Assembly (NCBI RefSeq): GCF_002251385.1
Contig: NZ_NPJJ01000033.1
Location: 1-64,000, forward strand
Direction: 5' to 3'
Length of the DNA stretch: 64,000 bases
Source of the DNA: Prevotella sp. P5-108
GTDB lineage: Bacteria; Bacteroidota; Bacteroidia; Bacteroidales; Bacteroidaceae
The notes under the pieces were generated by a model. That model did no database searches and was not told the origin of the DNA. It worked only from the letters and a program-made list of their open reading frames with translations. Shown here piece by piece: positions 8,643 through 18,403 of this stretch. The stretch's first letter is position 1; each line of letters starts with the position of its first letter. The position numbers and the translations under genes were made by a program.

Positions 8643-9701
8643 TCACTTGATATATACGATAGCCAGGCGATTGGAGGCAACTCCCTGCACACCCTTGCCG
8701 GTAGCCTCGTCGACGATGACGCCGCGGGCTCTGAGATAGTCGGCCACGACATCGGCACGACCCTGCGAGAGTCTCTTGTTGAACGCCTTGGAGCCCTCGG
8801 GCGAAGCAGTACCTACTACCTGCACGTGCTTGCCTTCGGCTATGGTGTTGAGGGCTTCCTTGGCCTCATCGGTGAGGTTCTGCTTGCCCTGTGCGAAGGT
8901 CACAAACACGAGGTTGCCCACCTGTACTTCCTGTGTTTTCACCACTTCCTTGACCACCTCCTTAGGTTTCTTGGCAAGTTCGCCGCGCAAGTCGTTAATC
9001 TGAGCATTGAGTGCATCGACCTCGGCCTGGTCGCGCAGCTGGGCAAGAGCGAAGTTGTGGGTACCATTGGAGTTTCTGAACTTGTAGTTGAATCCTACAT
9101 TGAGCTGGAAGCCAGACTTGTTGACATTGTAAGCCACGCCCTGGTAGCCATTGCCATTGAGAGCCCAGTTGATAGACGGCTCAACATAGAACTGCCATTC
9201 CTTGTTGGCTCCGAAGTTGAAGGCGAAGTCCACGCCAAACTTGGAGGTCAACACGTCGGCTTTCCAGTCCTTGGTGGGCGAACCGAAGGTGTGTCCCCAT
9301 CCCAGACCCATTACCGGGATAAGCTCAAAGCAGCGAGGCTCACCCTTGTAGCCACCAGCCCAGTTGCTCAGATTGATGGTAGCCAGCAGCGAGGTGTTCA
9401 TGCTGTTGACGAGCGTACCCTGGAGATTACCATGATGCAGGTTCTTGAAATAGGCATTCCCCTCAAGAGCCAAACCGAATACGGGAGTAAACCAGCGGCC
9501 CAAGCGCAGACCGGCATTGGGAGTGATATCACGAAGCCAGCAATGGTTGGCTGCCCCCATGGTCGATGGATGGGTGGCGGTGATGACTCCACCGTTGACA
9601 CCGAGATAGAAATTATCAGAAGACTTGCTTTCCGAGACTGTCTGAGCCGATGCTGAAACTGCCAGCAGTGCGGCTGCGAACATTAAAACCAGCTTTTTCA
9701 T
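8643..9701 (-). CDS. OmpA-family outer membrane porin
   Basis: 352-residue outer membrane protein. Signal peptide MKKLVLMFAAALLAVSASA, an N-terminal eight-strand beta-barrel (about 25-215), a short linker with coiled-coil character (about 218-245) and a C-terminal OmpA peptidoglycan-binding domain (about 245-352; GTASPEGSKAFNKRLSQGRA, then DYLRARGV). The linker-to-domain layout matches the abundant OmpA-like proteins of Bacteroidales. A consensus promoter at 9749-9779 and a strong terminator at 8583-8622 make it a highly expressed single-gene unit. Confidence 0.92.
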   Translation of the reverse strand: MKKLVLMFAAALLAVSASAQTVSESKSSDNFYLGVNGGVITATHPSTMGAANHCWLRDITPNAGLRLGRWFTPVFGLALEGNAYFKNLHHGNLQGTLVNSMNTSLLATINLSNWAGGYKGEPRCFELIPVMGLGWGHTFGSPTKDWKADVLTSKFGVDFAFNFGANKEWQFYVEPSINWALNGNGYQGVAYNVNKSGFQLNVGFNYKFRNSNGTHNFALAQLRDQAEVDALNAQINDLRGELAKKPKEVVKEVVKTQEVQVGNLVFVTFAQGKQNLTDEAKEALNTIAEGKHVQVVGTASPEGSKAFNKRLSQGRADVVADYLRARGVIVDEATGKGVQGVASNRLAIVYIK

Positions 9702-9748
9702 TGTTACGTCTTATTTTAGATTTATACTGTTGTTATTGGTCGAGATAG

Positions 9749-9779
9749 CAAAGATATAAAAAAAGTGAATGGCTGCAAA
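9749..9779 (-). promoter_or_regulatory. Promoter of the ompA-like gene
   Basis: On the minus strand TTTG (9779-9776), 19 nt, then TATCTTTG (9756-9749): a full match to the Bacteroidota consensus, with a leader of about 45 nt. Confidence 0.8.
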
Positions 9780-9850
9780 CAGTTTTCCCGAAAATCGACA
9801 TGAGAAGACCCAAAAAAGTAATAAACAACCCAATTCACACGACTTATTGA

Positions 9851-9896
9851 ACCAAAAAGAGTTCCCCTTCCGCTCGTGATGACGGATGGGGAACTC
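9851..9896 (-). terminator. Terminator after the MaoC gene
   Basis: GAGTTCCCC (9859-9867) pairs with GGGGAACTC (9888-9896); the A5 run at 9854-9858 gives a U tract on the minus strand. Confidence 0.8.
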
Positions 9897-9917
9897 CTGT
9901 TGACTGCCGCTTCGTTA

Positions 9918-10376
9918 TCAGTTGAAGTAGTAGAGGAAGGTGGCGATGCCCTCAAGTGCGGGCTTGCGCTGGCCTTCGATTTCAATCTTAAAGGCGATGC
10001 TGGCCTTGCAGATACCGCGCAGGTTGGCTATCTCGTGCAGCTTGGTCACCATACGCAGACGGCTGCCCACGGGCACAGCCTGACCGAAACGCATCTTGTC
10101 CATGCCATAGTTGACGAGCATCTTCAGGTTGTTGACCTTGATAATCTGGTTCCAGAAGTAGGGCAACAGCGAGAGGGTAAGATAACCATGCACGATGGTG
10201 CTCTTGTAGGGGCTCTCGGCCTTGGCGCGCTCTACGTCTACATGTATCCACTGGTGGTCGAGGGTGGCATCGGCAAACTGATTGATGCGGTCCTGGTCGA
10301 CGGTAAGCCACTCAGAGGTACCAATTTCCTCGCCCAAGTGAGCGGCAAACTCTTCATAAGAATTAATTTCCAACAT
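9918..10376 (-). CDS. MaoC-family (R)-specific enoyl-CoA hydratase-like protein
   Basis: 152-residue single-hotdog protein of the MaoC/NodN family. The hydratase-2 signature is present: DATLDHQWIHVD (Asp and His of the dehydratase site, about residues 37-48) and STIVHGYLTLSLLPYFW after it. Such proteins hydrate enoyl-CoA or enoyl-ACP stereospecifically. It starts 33 nt downstream of the M48 protease gene, which points the same way, so the two could share a transcript. The substrate is unknown. Confidence 0.85.
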   Translation of the reverse strand: MLEINSYEEFAAHLGEEIGTSEWLTVDQDRINQFADATLDHQWIHVDVERAKAESPYKSTIVHGYLTLSLLPYFWNQIIKVNNLKMLVNYGMDKMRFGQAVPVGSRLRMVTKLHEIANLRGICKASIAFKIEIEGQRKPALEGIATFLYYFN

Positions 10377-10409
10377 AGTCTTGTCGTTATTATATATTAA
10401 TAATGTGTA

Positions 10410-11285
10410 TTACTTCCTGCGCTTGGTAGTGGTGGTGGTCTTTGTCGTGGTCGACGTAGAGATTCTCAGAGTCTTGGGCTTGCTGGCCTCATAGTATCTG
10501 AGCGCCTCGGGCATATCGCGCTGCAGCGCGGCTATACGCTTTGCGTCGGAAGGGTGGTCTGACAGGAAATCGTCCTGATTGCCTTTGCCGCCCGACATGC
10601 GCTGCCAGAAGGTGATGGCTTCCTGCGGGTTGTAGCCGGCCATAGCCGCAAAGATAAGTCCCATGTGGTCGGCCTCGGTCTCATGGTCGCGGCTGTACTT
10701 CAGATTGCGCAGCTTCAGACCCTGCTGAGCCAGCACGGCGGCATAACTGCCCACATTGGTGCCGGTGGCAGCATTGAGCACGCTGCTGAGCAATTGGGTG
10801 CCATACTGCTGCTTGATCTGCTTGGAGATTTGCTCGGCGCTGTGCTTGCCCACGGCGTGGGCTATCTCGTGACCCAGCACGATGGCAAGTCCATTCTCGT
10901 TTTTGGTGTAGGGCAGCAGTCCCTCGAAGACCACTATCTTGCCACCAGGCAGACAGAACGCGTTGGCGCTCTTGTCCTGCACCAGGTTGAACTCCCAGCT
11001 GTATTCACTCACTTCGGCAGCCATGCCGTTGTTTCTCAAGTAGTTTTCTACGGCAGTAGCCAGTTTCTTGCCTACCCTTACTACCATCTCGGTATTGGCG
11101 GCATTGGTCGATTTCTTGGCCGACTGCATGTACTGGCTGTACTCCTTGTTGCTCAGGCTCATTATCTCCTGATTGGACACCATCAGACTCTGCTTGCGAC
11201 CGGTAATGGGCACCGTGCGCGTGGTGCCGCATGCTGCCAAGAGGGCCACAACCCATACCAGCAGCATCACTTTAAGCTGTTTCAT
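10410..11285 (-). CDS. M48-family zinc metalloprotease lipoprotein
   Basis: 291-residue periplasm-facing lipoprotein. The lipobox LLAAC puts the lipidated Cys at 19. The M48 catalytic site is HEIAH at 139-143, with the third zinc ligand in the ETEAD motif (about 202-206). Relatives such as BepA and LoiP act in outer-membrane protein quality control. The C-terminus is a low-complexity Thr/Lys tail (about 275-291). Its promoter is at 11309-11340. It is probably read together with the MaoC gene downstream. Confidence 0.9.
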   Translation of the reverse strand: MKQLKVMLLVWVVALLAACGTTRTVPITGRKQSLMVSNQEIMSLSNKEYSQYMQSAKKSTNAANTEMVVRVGKKLATAVENYLRNNGMAAEVSEYSWEFNLVQDKSANAFCLPGGKIVVFEGLLPYTKNENGLAIVLGHEIAHAVGKHSAEQISKQIKQQYGTQLLSSVLNAATGTNVGSYAAVLAQQGLKLRNLKYSRDHETEADHMGLIFAAMAGYNPQEAITFWQRMSGGKGNQDDFLSDHPSDAKRIAALQRDMPEALRYYEASKPKTLRISTSTTTKTTTTTKRRK

Positions 11286-11308
11286 AAAATTCCTTTCTTA
11301 TACTGGCG

Positions 11309-11340
11309 CAAAAGTAACCATTTAGAACGAATATGCCAAA
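11309..11340 (-). promoter_or_regulatory. Promoter of the M48 protease gene
   Basis: TTTG (11340-11337), 20 nt, TACTTTTG (11316-11309) on the minus strand: full consensus, about 20 nt upstream of the start codon. Confidence 0.8.
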
Positions 11341-11459
11341 CAAAATGCCACTTTTTTGGCTCCCACATGCGCCCTCGGGGCTGGTATGGCAAGCTGGCGC
11401 AAACAAGCGCGCGCTACGCCACACGCCACAAAACCGCAATGATGGCAGAGAGGTTGAAG

Positions 11460-11543
11460 GCGGGGCGGGAATTAAGTATTGCGAGGTTGGAAACAATGAT
11501 TGCAGGGCAGGAAACGATGGTTGCAAAGTCTGAAACCAATTAT
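11460..11543 (+). repeat. Degenerate 21-bp tandem repeat, locus 1 (four units)
   Basis: Units start at 11460, 11481, 11502 and 11523. Each reads roughly GCRGGGCRGGAAACRATGRTT. In one frame they give AGRELSI, ARLETMI, AGQETMV and AKSETNY, a seven-residue period. Similar arrays occur at 25363-25446, 31312-31395, 34528-34590 and 42073-42156, all between genes. The rest of the gap 11286-11737 holds the M48 promoter and nothing else recognisable. Confidence 0.7.
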
Positions 11544-11737
11544 TCTACGGCCACGGGCAGGAATGGGATGAAGGGAGAAAGGGGGAAAAAGATTAGAGGA
11601 GAGTGCATGACCACTGTCACGCCTCTCCTCTCTACAATTATACAAAACATCATGATCTAAGTGGTTACGATCAAACTTTCATCCAGTTGCAAAGGTACTG
11701 CTTTCTGACGCTATGTGCAATACCCAAAAATGATGAT

Positions 11738-13894
11738 TTAGTGTCTGATGAGCTGGGAACCCGTCGTAGCCCGGGAGCCGGTATTGACCTGGACGGCATA
11801 GACGCCTCGGGGAGCGCCAGCCAGCGAGATGTGATAGCTGCAGCCCTCGGGCGCGAGTCTGTGGGAAGCCACGCGGCGGCCGTCGACCCCATAGACATTG
11901 ACCACAAAGGTGTGGCTGGGAGCAGAGTCGAACCTCAACTCTACCCCATCGTCCACGGGCCGTATCGCCACGCCCTGGGCCTGACGCTGCGACACATCGG
12001 GGATGGCTGTAAAGCCGAGCAGGCGGAGCAATCCGGCATAGACATCTATCTCGCCATAGCCATAATAGTTGTTGGGATAGTCGAGCGACGGGTCGTGGCG
12101 ACGGGAGGTGGCGGCAATGAGCTCGCGCACCTGGTCGGGGGTAAGCGTAGGACAAGCCTGGAGCCACAGGGCGATGGCGCCAGCGGCAGCGGGGGTAGAC
12201 ATAGACGTGCCCGAATTGTAGTTCCAGGCATAAGTACGGCCGTCAAAGTCAAAGTGTTCCTTGTCTGAGTTGACGATATCCCACGCCGAGGGATGGTGCT
12301 CGAGATAGTAGCTGCTGTACGAGGAGACGATGTTGGTGCCGGGAGCCATCACATCGGGCTTGATGCGCTCGTCGACCGTGGGGCCTATCGACGAGGTGCG
12401 GGTGCGCTCGCCGTCGTGCCCCATGTCGTAGACGCGATGGGCGCCGAGGTAGGTGTAAATGTCCTGGCGATAGGCGGTAGAGCCCACGCAGATGGCTGCC
12501 GGCGAGCTGGCGGGCGAACCGATGCTATGGCTATACTCGCCGGCAGCGAGGCTGGGGTTGGCGGGATTGGTGATGAGGGTGCCACGGCTCTTGTAGAAAC
12601 TGGCGTCGGTGCCCTCGCCCACAATCTCGACCGACAGCAGGCGCCCGTCGGTCTGGCGTAGAGAGACATCCATCACCGTGTCGGCAGCCTCGTAGGCCGA
12701 CGGATAGGCGCATGCCATGACGCTCATGCCGCACCACTGCTCGAGGCGCAGCGTGTCGGCAGCCACCTGACGCGAGGAGATGAGCAGCGTGTCGCGGGTG
12801 TCGCCGTAGGACACCAGGCGCACCTCGAAACTCCGGTTGCCACGAACCATGAACGACACACGGTCGCCCTCTGACCGCAAGAACGACCCCTCGCTCTGCA
12901 GCGACGCCGGTTTGTGGAAGTAGGTCTTGACCAGGCCGTCGTTACCCGCCGAAGCCACGAGTATACGACCAGGGCCAACGAGCGAATCGAGCACCTGGTA
13001 ATAGAGACGGTCGTCGCCACGGAAGTCCTGGCCCGAGCCTTCGCTGAAGGACGCCACACAGGGCATGTCGCGCTCGGCAGCATAGTCGAAGAGATACTTG
13101 AACCCGAGCGCATCGAGGGCATAGGTGTAGAGATTGAGCCGCTCGGGAGGAATCATCGAGGCATTGTCGCCCGTGGCGTTGGCCACAAGGCAGATGTCGC
13201 TCTCGTAGGCCACGCCGCGGTAGGCCGAGCGGTAGCCATTGCCGGCAGCGATGCCCGTGGTGTGGGTGCCGTGGGTCTGGTCGTTGCCGTCGGCCGAATG
13301 TCGGCAAGCCAGCACATCGTCGCCGTGATAGGTGGCGCCCACGGGCATAGTCCCGTCGTCGGCAGCGAGCATGTCCCACACCGAGCTGATGCGGCAGCGG
13401 TGGCTGAGGGTATCGAGAAAGGTGGGATGGGTATAGTCGAAGCCTATGTCCTGGACACCTACCACTACGCCTTTGCCGGTAAAAGCCTGGGGCAAAGACT
13501 CTGCACGGTAGGCCTTGTCGGCACGGAGTATGACCGCCATCGTATCGAGGGTGGCGCGGTGGGAACGGTTGGCCTCGATGCGCTTGACCTTAGGAAGCGA
13601 AGACAGCCGCGCGATGCTGCCCACGGGGATGCGGGCGATGTGGATGTTGCCAAAGCGGGCAAGCGACTCGCCGCCACAGGAGTCGAGCACAGCGGCTCCG
13701 TCGCCGTCAATCTCGACAAAGGCGCAAAGCCACGAGGCCGCATGGCCACCCACGCCCTGCACGCGGGCTGCCGACGAAGAGGCGTCGAGAGCCAGCGAGC
13801 GCACCATGGCAGACATCTTGGTAAAATCGGGACGCTGGGCATAGACAGCCGTCACCATGACCCATAGCAAAAACATAAATACGGTTCGCTTCAT
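11738..13894 (-). CDS. Secreted subtilisin-like (S8) serine protease with possible type IX sorting tail
   Basis: 718-residue exported protease. Signal peptide of about 19 residues (ends VYA-Q). Triad: Asp149 in VQDIGFDYTHP, His208 in THGTHTTG and Ser564 in NSGTSMSTPAA; oxyanion Asn318 in SAGNDG. About 245 residues separate Asn318 and Ser564, an inserted beta-rich domain as in several Bacteroidota subtilases. The last 75 residues (VYGVDGRRVASHRL..., RGVYAVQV) resemble a type A type IX secretion sorting domain, inferred by pattern only. An imperfect -7 element ends 4 nt before the start codon. Confidence 0.88.
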   Translation of the reverse strand: MKRTVFMFLLWVMVTAVYAQRPDFTKMSAMVRSLALDASSSAARVQGVGGHAASWLCAFVEIDGDGAAVLDSCGGESLARFGNIHIARIPVGSIARLSSLPKVKRIEANRSHRATLDTMAVILRADKAYRAESLPQAFTGKGVVVGVQDIGFDYTHPTFLDTLSHRCRISSVWDMLAADDGTMPVGATYHGDDVLACRHSADGNDQTHGTHTTGIAAGNGYRSAYRGVAYESDICLVANATGDNASMIPPERLNLYTYALDALGFKYLFDYAAERDMPCVASFSEGSGQDFRGDDRLYYQVLDSLVGPGRILVASAGNDGLVKTYFHKPASLQSEGSFLRSEGDRVSFMVRGNRSFEVRLVSYGDTRDTLLISSRQVAADTLRLEQWCGMSVMACAYPSAYEAADTVMDVSLRQTDGRLLSVEIVGEGTDASFYKSRGTLITNPANPSLAAGEYSHSIGSPASSPAAICVGSTAYRQDIYTYLGAHRVYDMGHDGERTRTSSIGPTVDERIKPDVMAPGTNIVSSYSSYYLEHHPSAWDIVNSDKEHFDFDGRTYAWNYNSGTSMSTPAAAGAIALWLQACPTLTPDQVRELIAATSRRHDPSLDYPNNYYGYGEIDVYAGLLRLLGFTAIPDVSQRQAQGVAIRPVDDGVELRFDSAPSHTFVVNVYGVDGRRVASHRLAPEGCSYHISLAGAPRGVYAVQVNTGSRATTGSQLIRH

Positions 13895-14020
13895 ATTGCA
13901 AAATAAATGAAAATAAACGAGCCACGCAAGCCAAAGTCAAAAAAATCAAGGAGAAAGCCCCGTAACCCCTGTTTTTTTAGTACCTTTGCATGAACAGCAA
14001 ACAATAATACTTAAATAATA

Positions 14021-14671
14021 ATGGAACAAAAGGATTACAAGTATATCAGCGTGGCCTACAAGCTCTATGATATCACCGACAACAAGCAGGAACTGATAGA
14101 AGAGACAGCTAAAGACAAACCATTTGTGTTTCTCAGCGGTTTCGGAACCACTCTCGAGGACTTTGAAAGCAATCTCGTGGGTCTGGCAGAGGGTGCCGAC
14201 TTCGACTTCGTGCTCTCTCCCGACAGAGCTTATGGCGAGCATGTAGACACACGCGTAGTGGAACTGGACAAGCAGATATTCAGCGTCGACGGCAAGTTTG
14301 ACAGCAAGAACATCTACCCCGAAGCCATCATTCCGCTGCAGAACGAGGACGGCAACCGTTTCCTCGGACGCGTGGTAAGCATCGGCAGCGACAAGGTGCG
14401 CATAGACCTCAACCACCCACTGGCTGGTATGACGCTCAACTTCAAGGGCACCATCCACGAGTCGCGTCCTGCCACCAATGCCGAGATAGAGCAGATGGCA
14501 CGCATGCTGAGCGGTGAAGGCGGATGTGGCGGACACTGCGGAGGCGGCTGCGGCGGTCACTGTGGTGACGGCGGTTGCGGCGACGGCCACTGCGACGGTG
14601 AGGGTCACTGTGGCGGAGAAGGTCACTGCGGAGGCGAGGGCCACTGCGGAGGCGGACACCACAACCACTAA
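14021..14671 (+). CDS. slyD: FKBP-type peptidyl-prolyl isomerase, SlyD-like, with Gly/His/Cys metal-binding tail
   Basis: 216-residue cytoplasmic prolyl isomerase/chaperone. The FKBP core ([17 protein letters not shown], then [17 protein letters not shown]) is split by an insert-in-flap domain (about 75-120), and [16 protein letters not shown] closes the fold as in SlyD. The last 50 residues (about 166-216) consist almost wholly of Gly, His, Cys, Asp and Glu in GHCGG-type repeats, a nickel/zinc-binding tail comparable to that used by E. coli SlyD in hydrogenase maturation. A -7 element TACCTTTG lies at 13981-13988. aroC starts 31 nt downstream. Confidence 0.93.
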   Translation: MEQKDYKYISVAYKLYDITDNKQELIEETAKDKPFVFLSGFGTTLEDFESNLVGLAEGADFDFVLSPDRAYGEHVDTRVVELDKQIFSVDGKFDSKNIYPEAIIPLQNEDGNRFLGRVVSIGSDKVRIDLNHPLAGMTLNFKGTIHESRPATNAEIEQMARMLSGEGGCGGHCGGGCGGHCGDGGCGDGHCDGEGHCGGEGHCGGEGHCGGGHHNH

Positions 14672-14702
14672 TAGGCCAATAGGCAACAAAACCACCCACA
14701 AC

Positions 14703-15776
14703 ATGAGCAACACAATAGGAAACATACTGCGCCTCACCACCTTCGGCGAGAGCCATGGTGAAGCGATAGGCGGTGTCATCGACGGTTTTCCGGCTGGGAT
14801 AGACATCGACATGGACTTCGTGCAACACCAGTTGGACCGTCGTCGTCCGGGTCAGAGCCGGCTTACGACGCAGCGCAACGAGAGCGACCGGGTAGAGATA
14901 CTCAGTGGTGTATTTGAGGGCAAATCGACAGGTGCGCCCATCGGATTCATCGTGCGCAATACCAACCAGCACTCGCATGACTATGACAATATGCGCCGTG
15001 TGTTCAGACCCTCGCATGCCGACTATACCTATTATAATAAGTATGGCATACGCGACCATCGTGGGGGCGGACGCTCGTCGGCGCGGGTCACGATAAGCCG
15101 CTGTGTGGGTGGCGCGCTGGCTATGCTGGCGCTCAAGCAGATAGGGGTGAGCATCACGGCATATACCTCGCAGGTAGGAGGGATAGCGCTGGACCGCGAC
15201 TATCACCGATACGACCTCAGACGCACTGACGACAACGACGTGAGATGTCCGGATGCCGACAAAGCGGCACAGATGGAAGAGCTCATCATGCAGGTGAAGA
15301 GCGACGGCGACACCATCGGCGGCGTCATTACCTGTGTGGTCGAGGGATGTCCTGCCGGGCTGGGCGAACCAGAGTTCGGCAAACTGCACGCCCAACTGGG
15401 CAGTGCGATGCTGAGCATCAATGCCGTCAAAGGTTTTGAATATGGAGACGGCTTTGACATGGCCTCACACAGAGGCAGCGAGGTGAACGACCTCTTTGAC
15501 CCCGACGGCAGCCACGTGACGCTTACCAACCACAGCGGAGGCATACAGGGCGGCATAAGCAATGGCGAAGACATCTGTTTCCGTGTGGCGTTCAAGCCTG
15601 TGGCAACACTGCTCCGACCGCAAGCCACAATAGACACAGACGGCAATGCTACGCAGCTGGAGGTCAAAGGTCGACACGACCCATGCGTGCTGCCACGCGC
15701 CGTGCCGGTGGTGGAGGCTATGGCTGCCATGGTGATACTCGACAGCTATCTGGTCAACAAGACCACACACCTGTAG
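14703..15776 (+). CDS. aroC: Chorismate synthase
   Basis: Last step of the shikimate pathway: EPSP to chorismate, using reduced FMN. The 357-residue product starts [19 protein letters not shown], the family N-terminus; an in-frame upstream ATG would extend into slyD and is rejected. Signatures [18 protein letters not shown], the RRRPGQ stretch, the [12 protein letters not shown] region and the C-terminal [17 protein letters not shown] are present. It is likely co-transcribed with slyD and ends at the bidirectional terminator 15833-15878. Confidence 0.97.
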   Translation: MSNTIGNILRLTTFGESHGEAIGGVIDGFPAGIDIDMDFVQHQLDRRRPGQSRLTTQRNESDRVEILSGVFEGKSTGAPIGFIVRNTNQHSHDYDNMRRVFRPSHADYTYYNKYGIRDHRGGGRSSARVTISRCVGGALAMLALKQIGVSITAYTSQVGGIALDRDYHRYDLRRTDDNDVRCPDADKAAQMEELIMQVKSDGDTIGGVITCVVEGCPAGLGEPEFGKLHAQLGSAMLSINAVKGFEYGDGFDMASHRGSEVNDLFDPDGSHVTLTNHSGGIQGGISNGEDICFRVAFKPVATLLRPQATIDTDGNATQLEVKGRHDPCVLPRAVPVVEAMAAMVILDSYLVNKTTHL

Positions 15777-15832
15777 GAAAGCGGGCGGAACACGGCAGAC
15801 GTGACGCCCAGCATGACTCATAAAGATACGAA

Positions 15833-15878
15833 AAAAGGTTCTTCTGTCTTTGCCAATGGCAAGCAGAAGAACCTTTTT
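15833..15878. terminator. Bidirectional terminator between aroC and rprY
   Basis: AAAAGGTTCTTCTG pairs with CAGAAGAACCTTTT around a 17-nt loop; A and T runs flank both sides, so it can stop the two convergent units. Confidence 0.9.
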
Positions 15879-15899
15879 CTATGTATTACGCGTCAAGCC

Positions 15900-16598
15900 T
15901 TAATCGGCATCGGGAACGATGAGCTTGTAGCCCTTGCCGTGGATGTTGATAATCTCAATCTGGTCATCGTCTTTCAGATGCTTACGCAGCTTGGTGATAT
16001 ACACATCCATCGAGCGGGCATTGAAGTAGTTGTCGTCAATCCAGATGGTCTTGAGGGCAAAGTCGCGCTGCAGAATCTCGTTGGAGTGAGCGCAGAGCAG
16101 AGCCAGGAGCTCGTTCTCCTTGGTGGTGAGTTTGGTCTGCTTCTCACCGATGGTGAGCAACTGCTTCTGGGCATCGAACACGAAGCGACCGATACGGAAC
16201 ACGGTAGCATCCTTGGCCTTCTTGCCATGGACACGGCGCAGGATGGCCTCTATACGCAGCACGAGCTCCTCCATAGAGAATGGCTTGGTGATATAGTCGT
16301 CGGCACCAATCTTGAAACCTTCGAGGATATCGTCCTTGAGGGCACGGGCGGTAAGGAAGATGATAGGAATCTCGGTGTTGGCCTGACGAATCTCCTGGGC
16401 CAGGGTGAATCCGTCTTTCTTGGGCATCATCACGTCGAGAACGGCGATATCGAACTTGCCCTTGGCAAACTCTCTGTAGCCGACCTCACCATCCTGGCAG
16501 AGAACTGCCTGATAACCTTTGGCCTGTAGATACTCGCGGAGCAACATTCCCAAATTCTCATCGTCTTCGCAAAGCAAAATTTTCAACTTCTCGTCCAT
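15900..16598 (-). CDS. rprY: OmpR-family response regulator RprY
   Basis: 232-residue regulator with a receiver domain (acidic pocket Glu11-Asp13, phospho-acceptor Asp55 in VLDVMMPKKDG, conserved Lys in ITKPFS near 105) and a C-terminal winged-helix DNA-binding domain (about 130-230, ending GKGYKLIV). It follows the kinase gene by 54 nt, forming the RprX/RprY pair of Bacteroidales, which was first linked to tetracycline-resistance control and later to stress and redox genes. Its target sites cannot be read here. Confidence 0.93.
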   Translation of the reverse strand: MDEKLKILLCEDDENLGMLLREYLQAKGYQAVLCQDGEVGYREFAKGKFDIAVLDVMMPKKDGFTLAQEIRQANTEIPIIFLTARALKDDILEGFKIGADDYITKPFSMEELVLRIEAILRRVHGKKAKDATVFRIGRFVFDAQKQLLTIGEKQTKLTTKENELLALLCAHSNEILQRDFALKTIWIDDNYFNARSMDVYITKLRKHLKDDDQIEIINIHGKGYKLIVPDAD

Positions 16599-16652
16599 AG
16601 TTGTATTGTTTAAATGATTATTGATATTGTTTCTATTGATAATTGTGATTGA

Positions 16653-18212
16653 TTAATCTTCTATCTTTGGCAACTTGATGGTAAAGGTGGTACCCTTGCC
16701 CACTTCACTTTCTACCTTGATGGTGCCGCTATGCAGGTCGATAATCTTCTTGACATAGGCAAGTCCCAGACCGAAGCCCTTGACATCGTGCACGTTGCCG
16801 GTATGCACGCGGTAGAACTTCTCAAACACCTTCTTCAGGTTTTCCTTCTTGATGCCGATGCCGGTATCTCGCACGGAGAAGCAGAGATGGGTATCGTCGT
16901 TCCATGTGCGCAGATAGATATTGAGCGGCTTCTCGGGCTTGCCATACTTCACGGCGTTGTCCATCAGATTGAAGAGGGCGTTCTGGAAGTGCACCTCGTC
17001 GACATAGATGGCAGAGTCGACAGCCTCAATCTCGGTGTAGATTTTTCCGCCGGTATGCTCTACACGCAGGGTAAACGAGTTGGCCATGTTCTCGACCATC
17101 TCGTTGAGGTCGAGGTGCTTCTTCTTGAACACAGCCTTCTTGCGGTCGAACATACTCATCTGCAGCACCTTCTCCACGAGGAAGCGCAGGCGCTTGGACT
17201 CGTCCTGCACCACTCCCGACAGATGCTTCATCATGGTCTCGCTCTTGGTGACGCTCTGGTCGTTCATCATCTGCGCCGCAAGCGAAATGCTGGCGATAGG
17301 CGTCTTGAGCTCGTGGGTCATATTGTTGATGAAGTCATTCTTAATCTCAGACAATCTCTTCGAGCGGAATATCGTGACTATCGTGAAGATAAAGGTGATA
17401 AGCAGCACCACGGTGAAGATCACACTGGGAATCATGAAGCGGATAGACGAGTAGATGTAGCTGTTCATATCGGGGAAGTGCAGCTTGACAACTCCCATCT
17501 TGCTGACCGGGTCGTTGCGGAAGAGTATCTGGGTGTAGGTGTACTCTTCTCCCTCGTCGGAATAGTCGGGACAACGATAGACCTCGCGACCGTCCTGGGT
17601 AGACACGGTGAAATGGTAGCCAATGTTGACGCCATTGTTCATCAACTCTGCCTTGAGGTCCTGGTCGAGCAGCTTGAAGTTGATGCGCTCCTTCAGCGGT
17701 TTGTCTGATGCCGAGTAGAGTATAGACACCACCACCTCGTCGAGCAGCGCCTTCTGATAGACGTAGCGGTTCTTGACAATCTCCTGCAACGACCTCGAAG
17801 CCTCGGAGATGCTGCCCTTGTCGTTTTCGAGAATCATTCCCTTGGGCTTGGTGGCAGGATTGGATGATATGGTCTTGAGCTCGAACGAGGTATAGATAGT
17901 GCCGTCCTTGCCCACGGCAGCATACTGATGCGACTGCTGCACTGTAGCGTCGGGATGGCCGGAGCGCGTGCCCACAGAGTCCTTCTTGAAGGCCTTACGC
18001 TCAGTCTCGTTGACGTCTTTCTCAAGATAACGCAGGGTCTCGTTAAGCTCCAAATTGCGCGAGGCCTGATAGAGAGAACGGTTGACACTCTCGTCAAACT
18101 GCTCTTTCTTCATATCCACCATCTCCTGGATATACTTGAGCTGTAGGAAAAGCAGAATCAGGAAGCTGACGCCCATGATGACTGCTATGGTCCATATTGT
18201 TTTCTTTTTCAT
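16653..18212 (-). CDS. rprX: Sensor histidine kinase RprX
   Basis: 519-residue inner-membrane kinase. Transmembrane helices at about 7-26 and 259-282 bracket a periplasmic sensor region of some 230 residues. HisKA has the phospho-acceptor His300 in NMTHELKTPIASI. The HATPase domain shows the N box (NLMDNAVKYG) and G boxes (DTGIGI, GFGLGLAYVK). Transcribed ahead of rprY. The minus strand reads TATATTTG then four bases then ATG, so the message may be leaderless. Confidence 0.93.
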   Translation of the reverse strand: MKKKTIWTIAVIMGVSFLILLFLQLKYIQEMVDMKKEQFDESVNRSLYQASRNLELNETLRYLEKDVNETERKAFKKDSVGTRSGHPDATVQQSHQYAAVGKDGTIYTSFELKTISSNPATKPKGMILENDKGSISEASRSLQEIVKNRYVYQKALLDEVVVSILYSASDKPLKERINFKLLDQDLKAELMNNGVNIGYHFTVSTQDGREVYRCPDYSDEGEEYTYTQILFRNDPVSKMGVVKLHFPDMNSYIYSSIRFMIPSVIFTVVLLITFIFTIVTIFRSKRLSEIKNDFINNMTHELKTPIASISLAAQMMNDQSVTKSETMMKHLSGVVQDESKRLRFLVEKVLQMSMFDRKKAVFKKKHLDLNEMVENMANSFTLRVEHTGGKIYTEIEAVDSAIYVDEVHFQNALFNLMDNAVKYGKPEKPLNIYLRTWNDDTHLCFSVRDTGIGIKKENLKKVFEKFYRVHTGNVHDVKGFGLGLAYVKKIIDLHSGTIKVESEVGKGTTFTIKLPKIED

Positions 18213-18342
18213 AATGCAAATATACGTAAATACTTAAAACGTTAACATTAAAAGGTTAATTATTTACACTGAGTTTAACATTATTAACTATAAATACACA
18301 GATTACTTACGCATTTGTAATTATCGTGATGACGGATAGGAT

Positions 18343-18379
18343 AAAAAAAAGGAGGGATATGGCTTTACCCATTCCCTCC
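18343..18379 (-). terminator. Terminator of fusA2
   Basis: GGAGGGA (18351-18357) pairs with TCCCTCC (18373-18379); the A8 run at 18343-18350 gives the U tract on the minus strand. Confidence 0.85.
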
Positions 18380-18403
18380 ATCATTTTCGGATTTTATACT
18401 CTG

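Noticed and set aside
9874..9887. Shared word CGTGATGACGGAT with 18329-18341
   Set aside because: A match of this length is expected several times by chance in 64 kb.
14514..14702. Upstream extension of aroC into slyD
   Set aside because: The extra residues are an out-of-frame translation of the SlyD Gly/His/Cys tail, and [19 protein letters not shown] is the conserved start.
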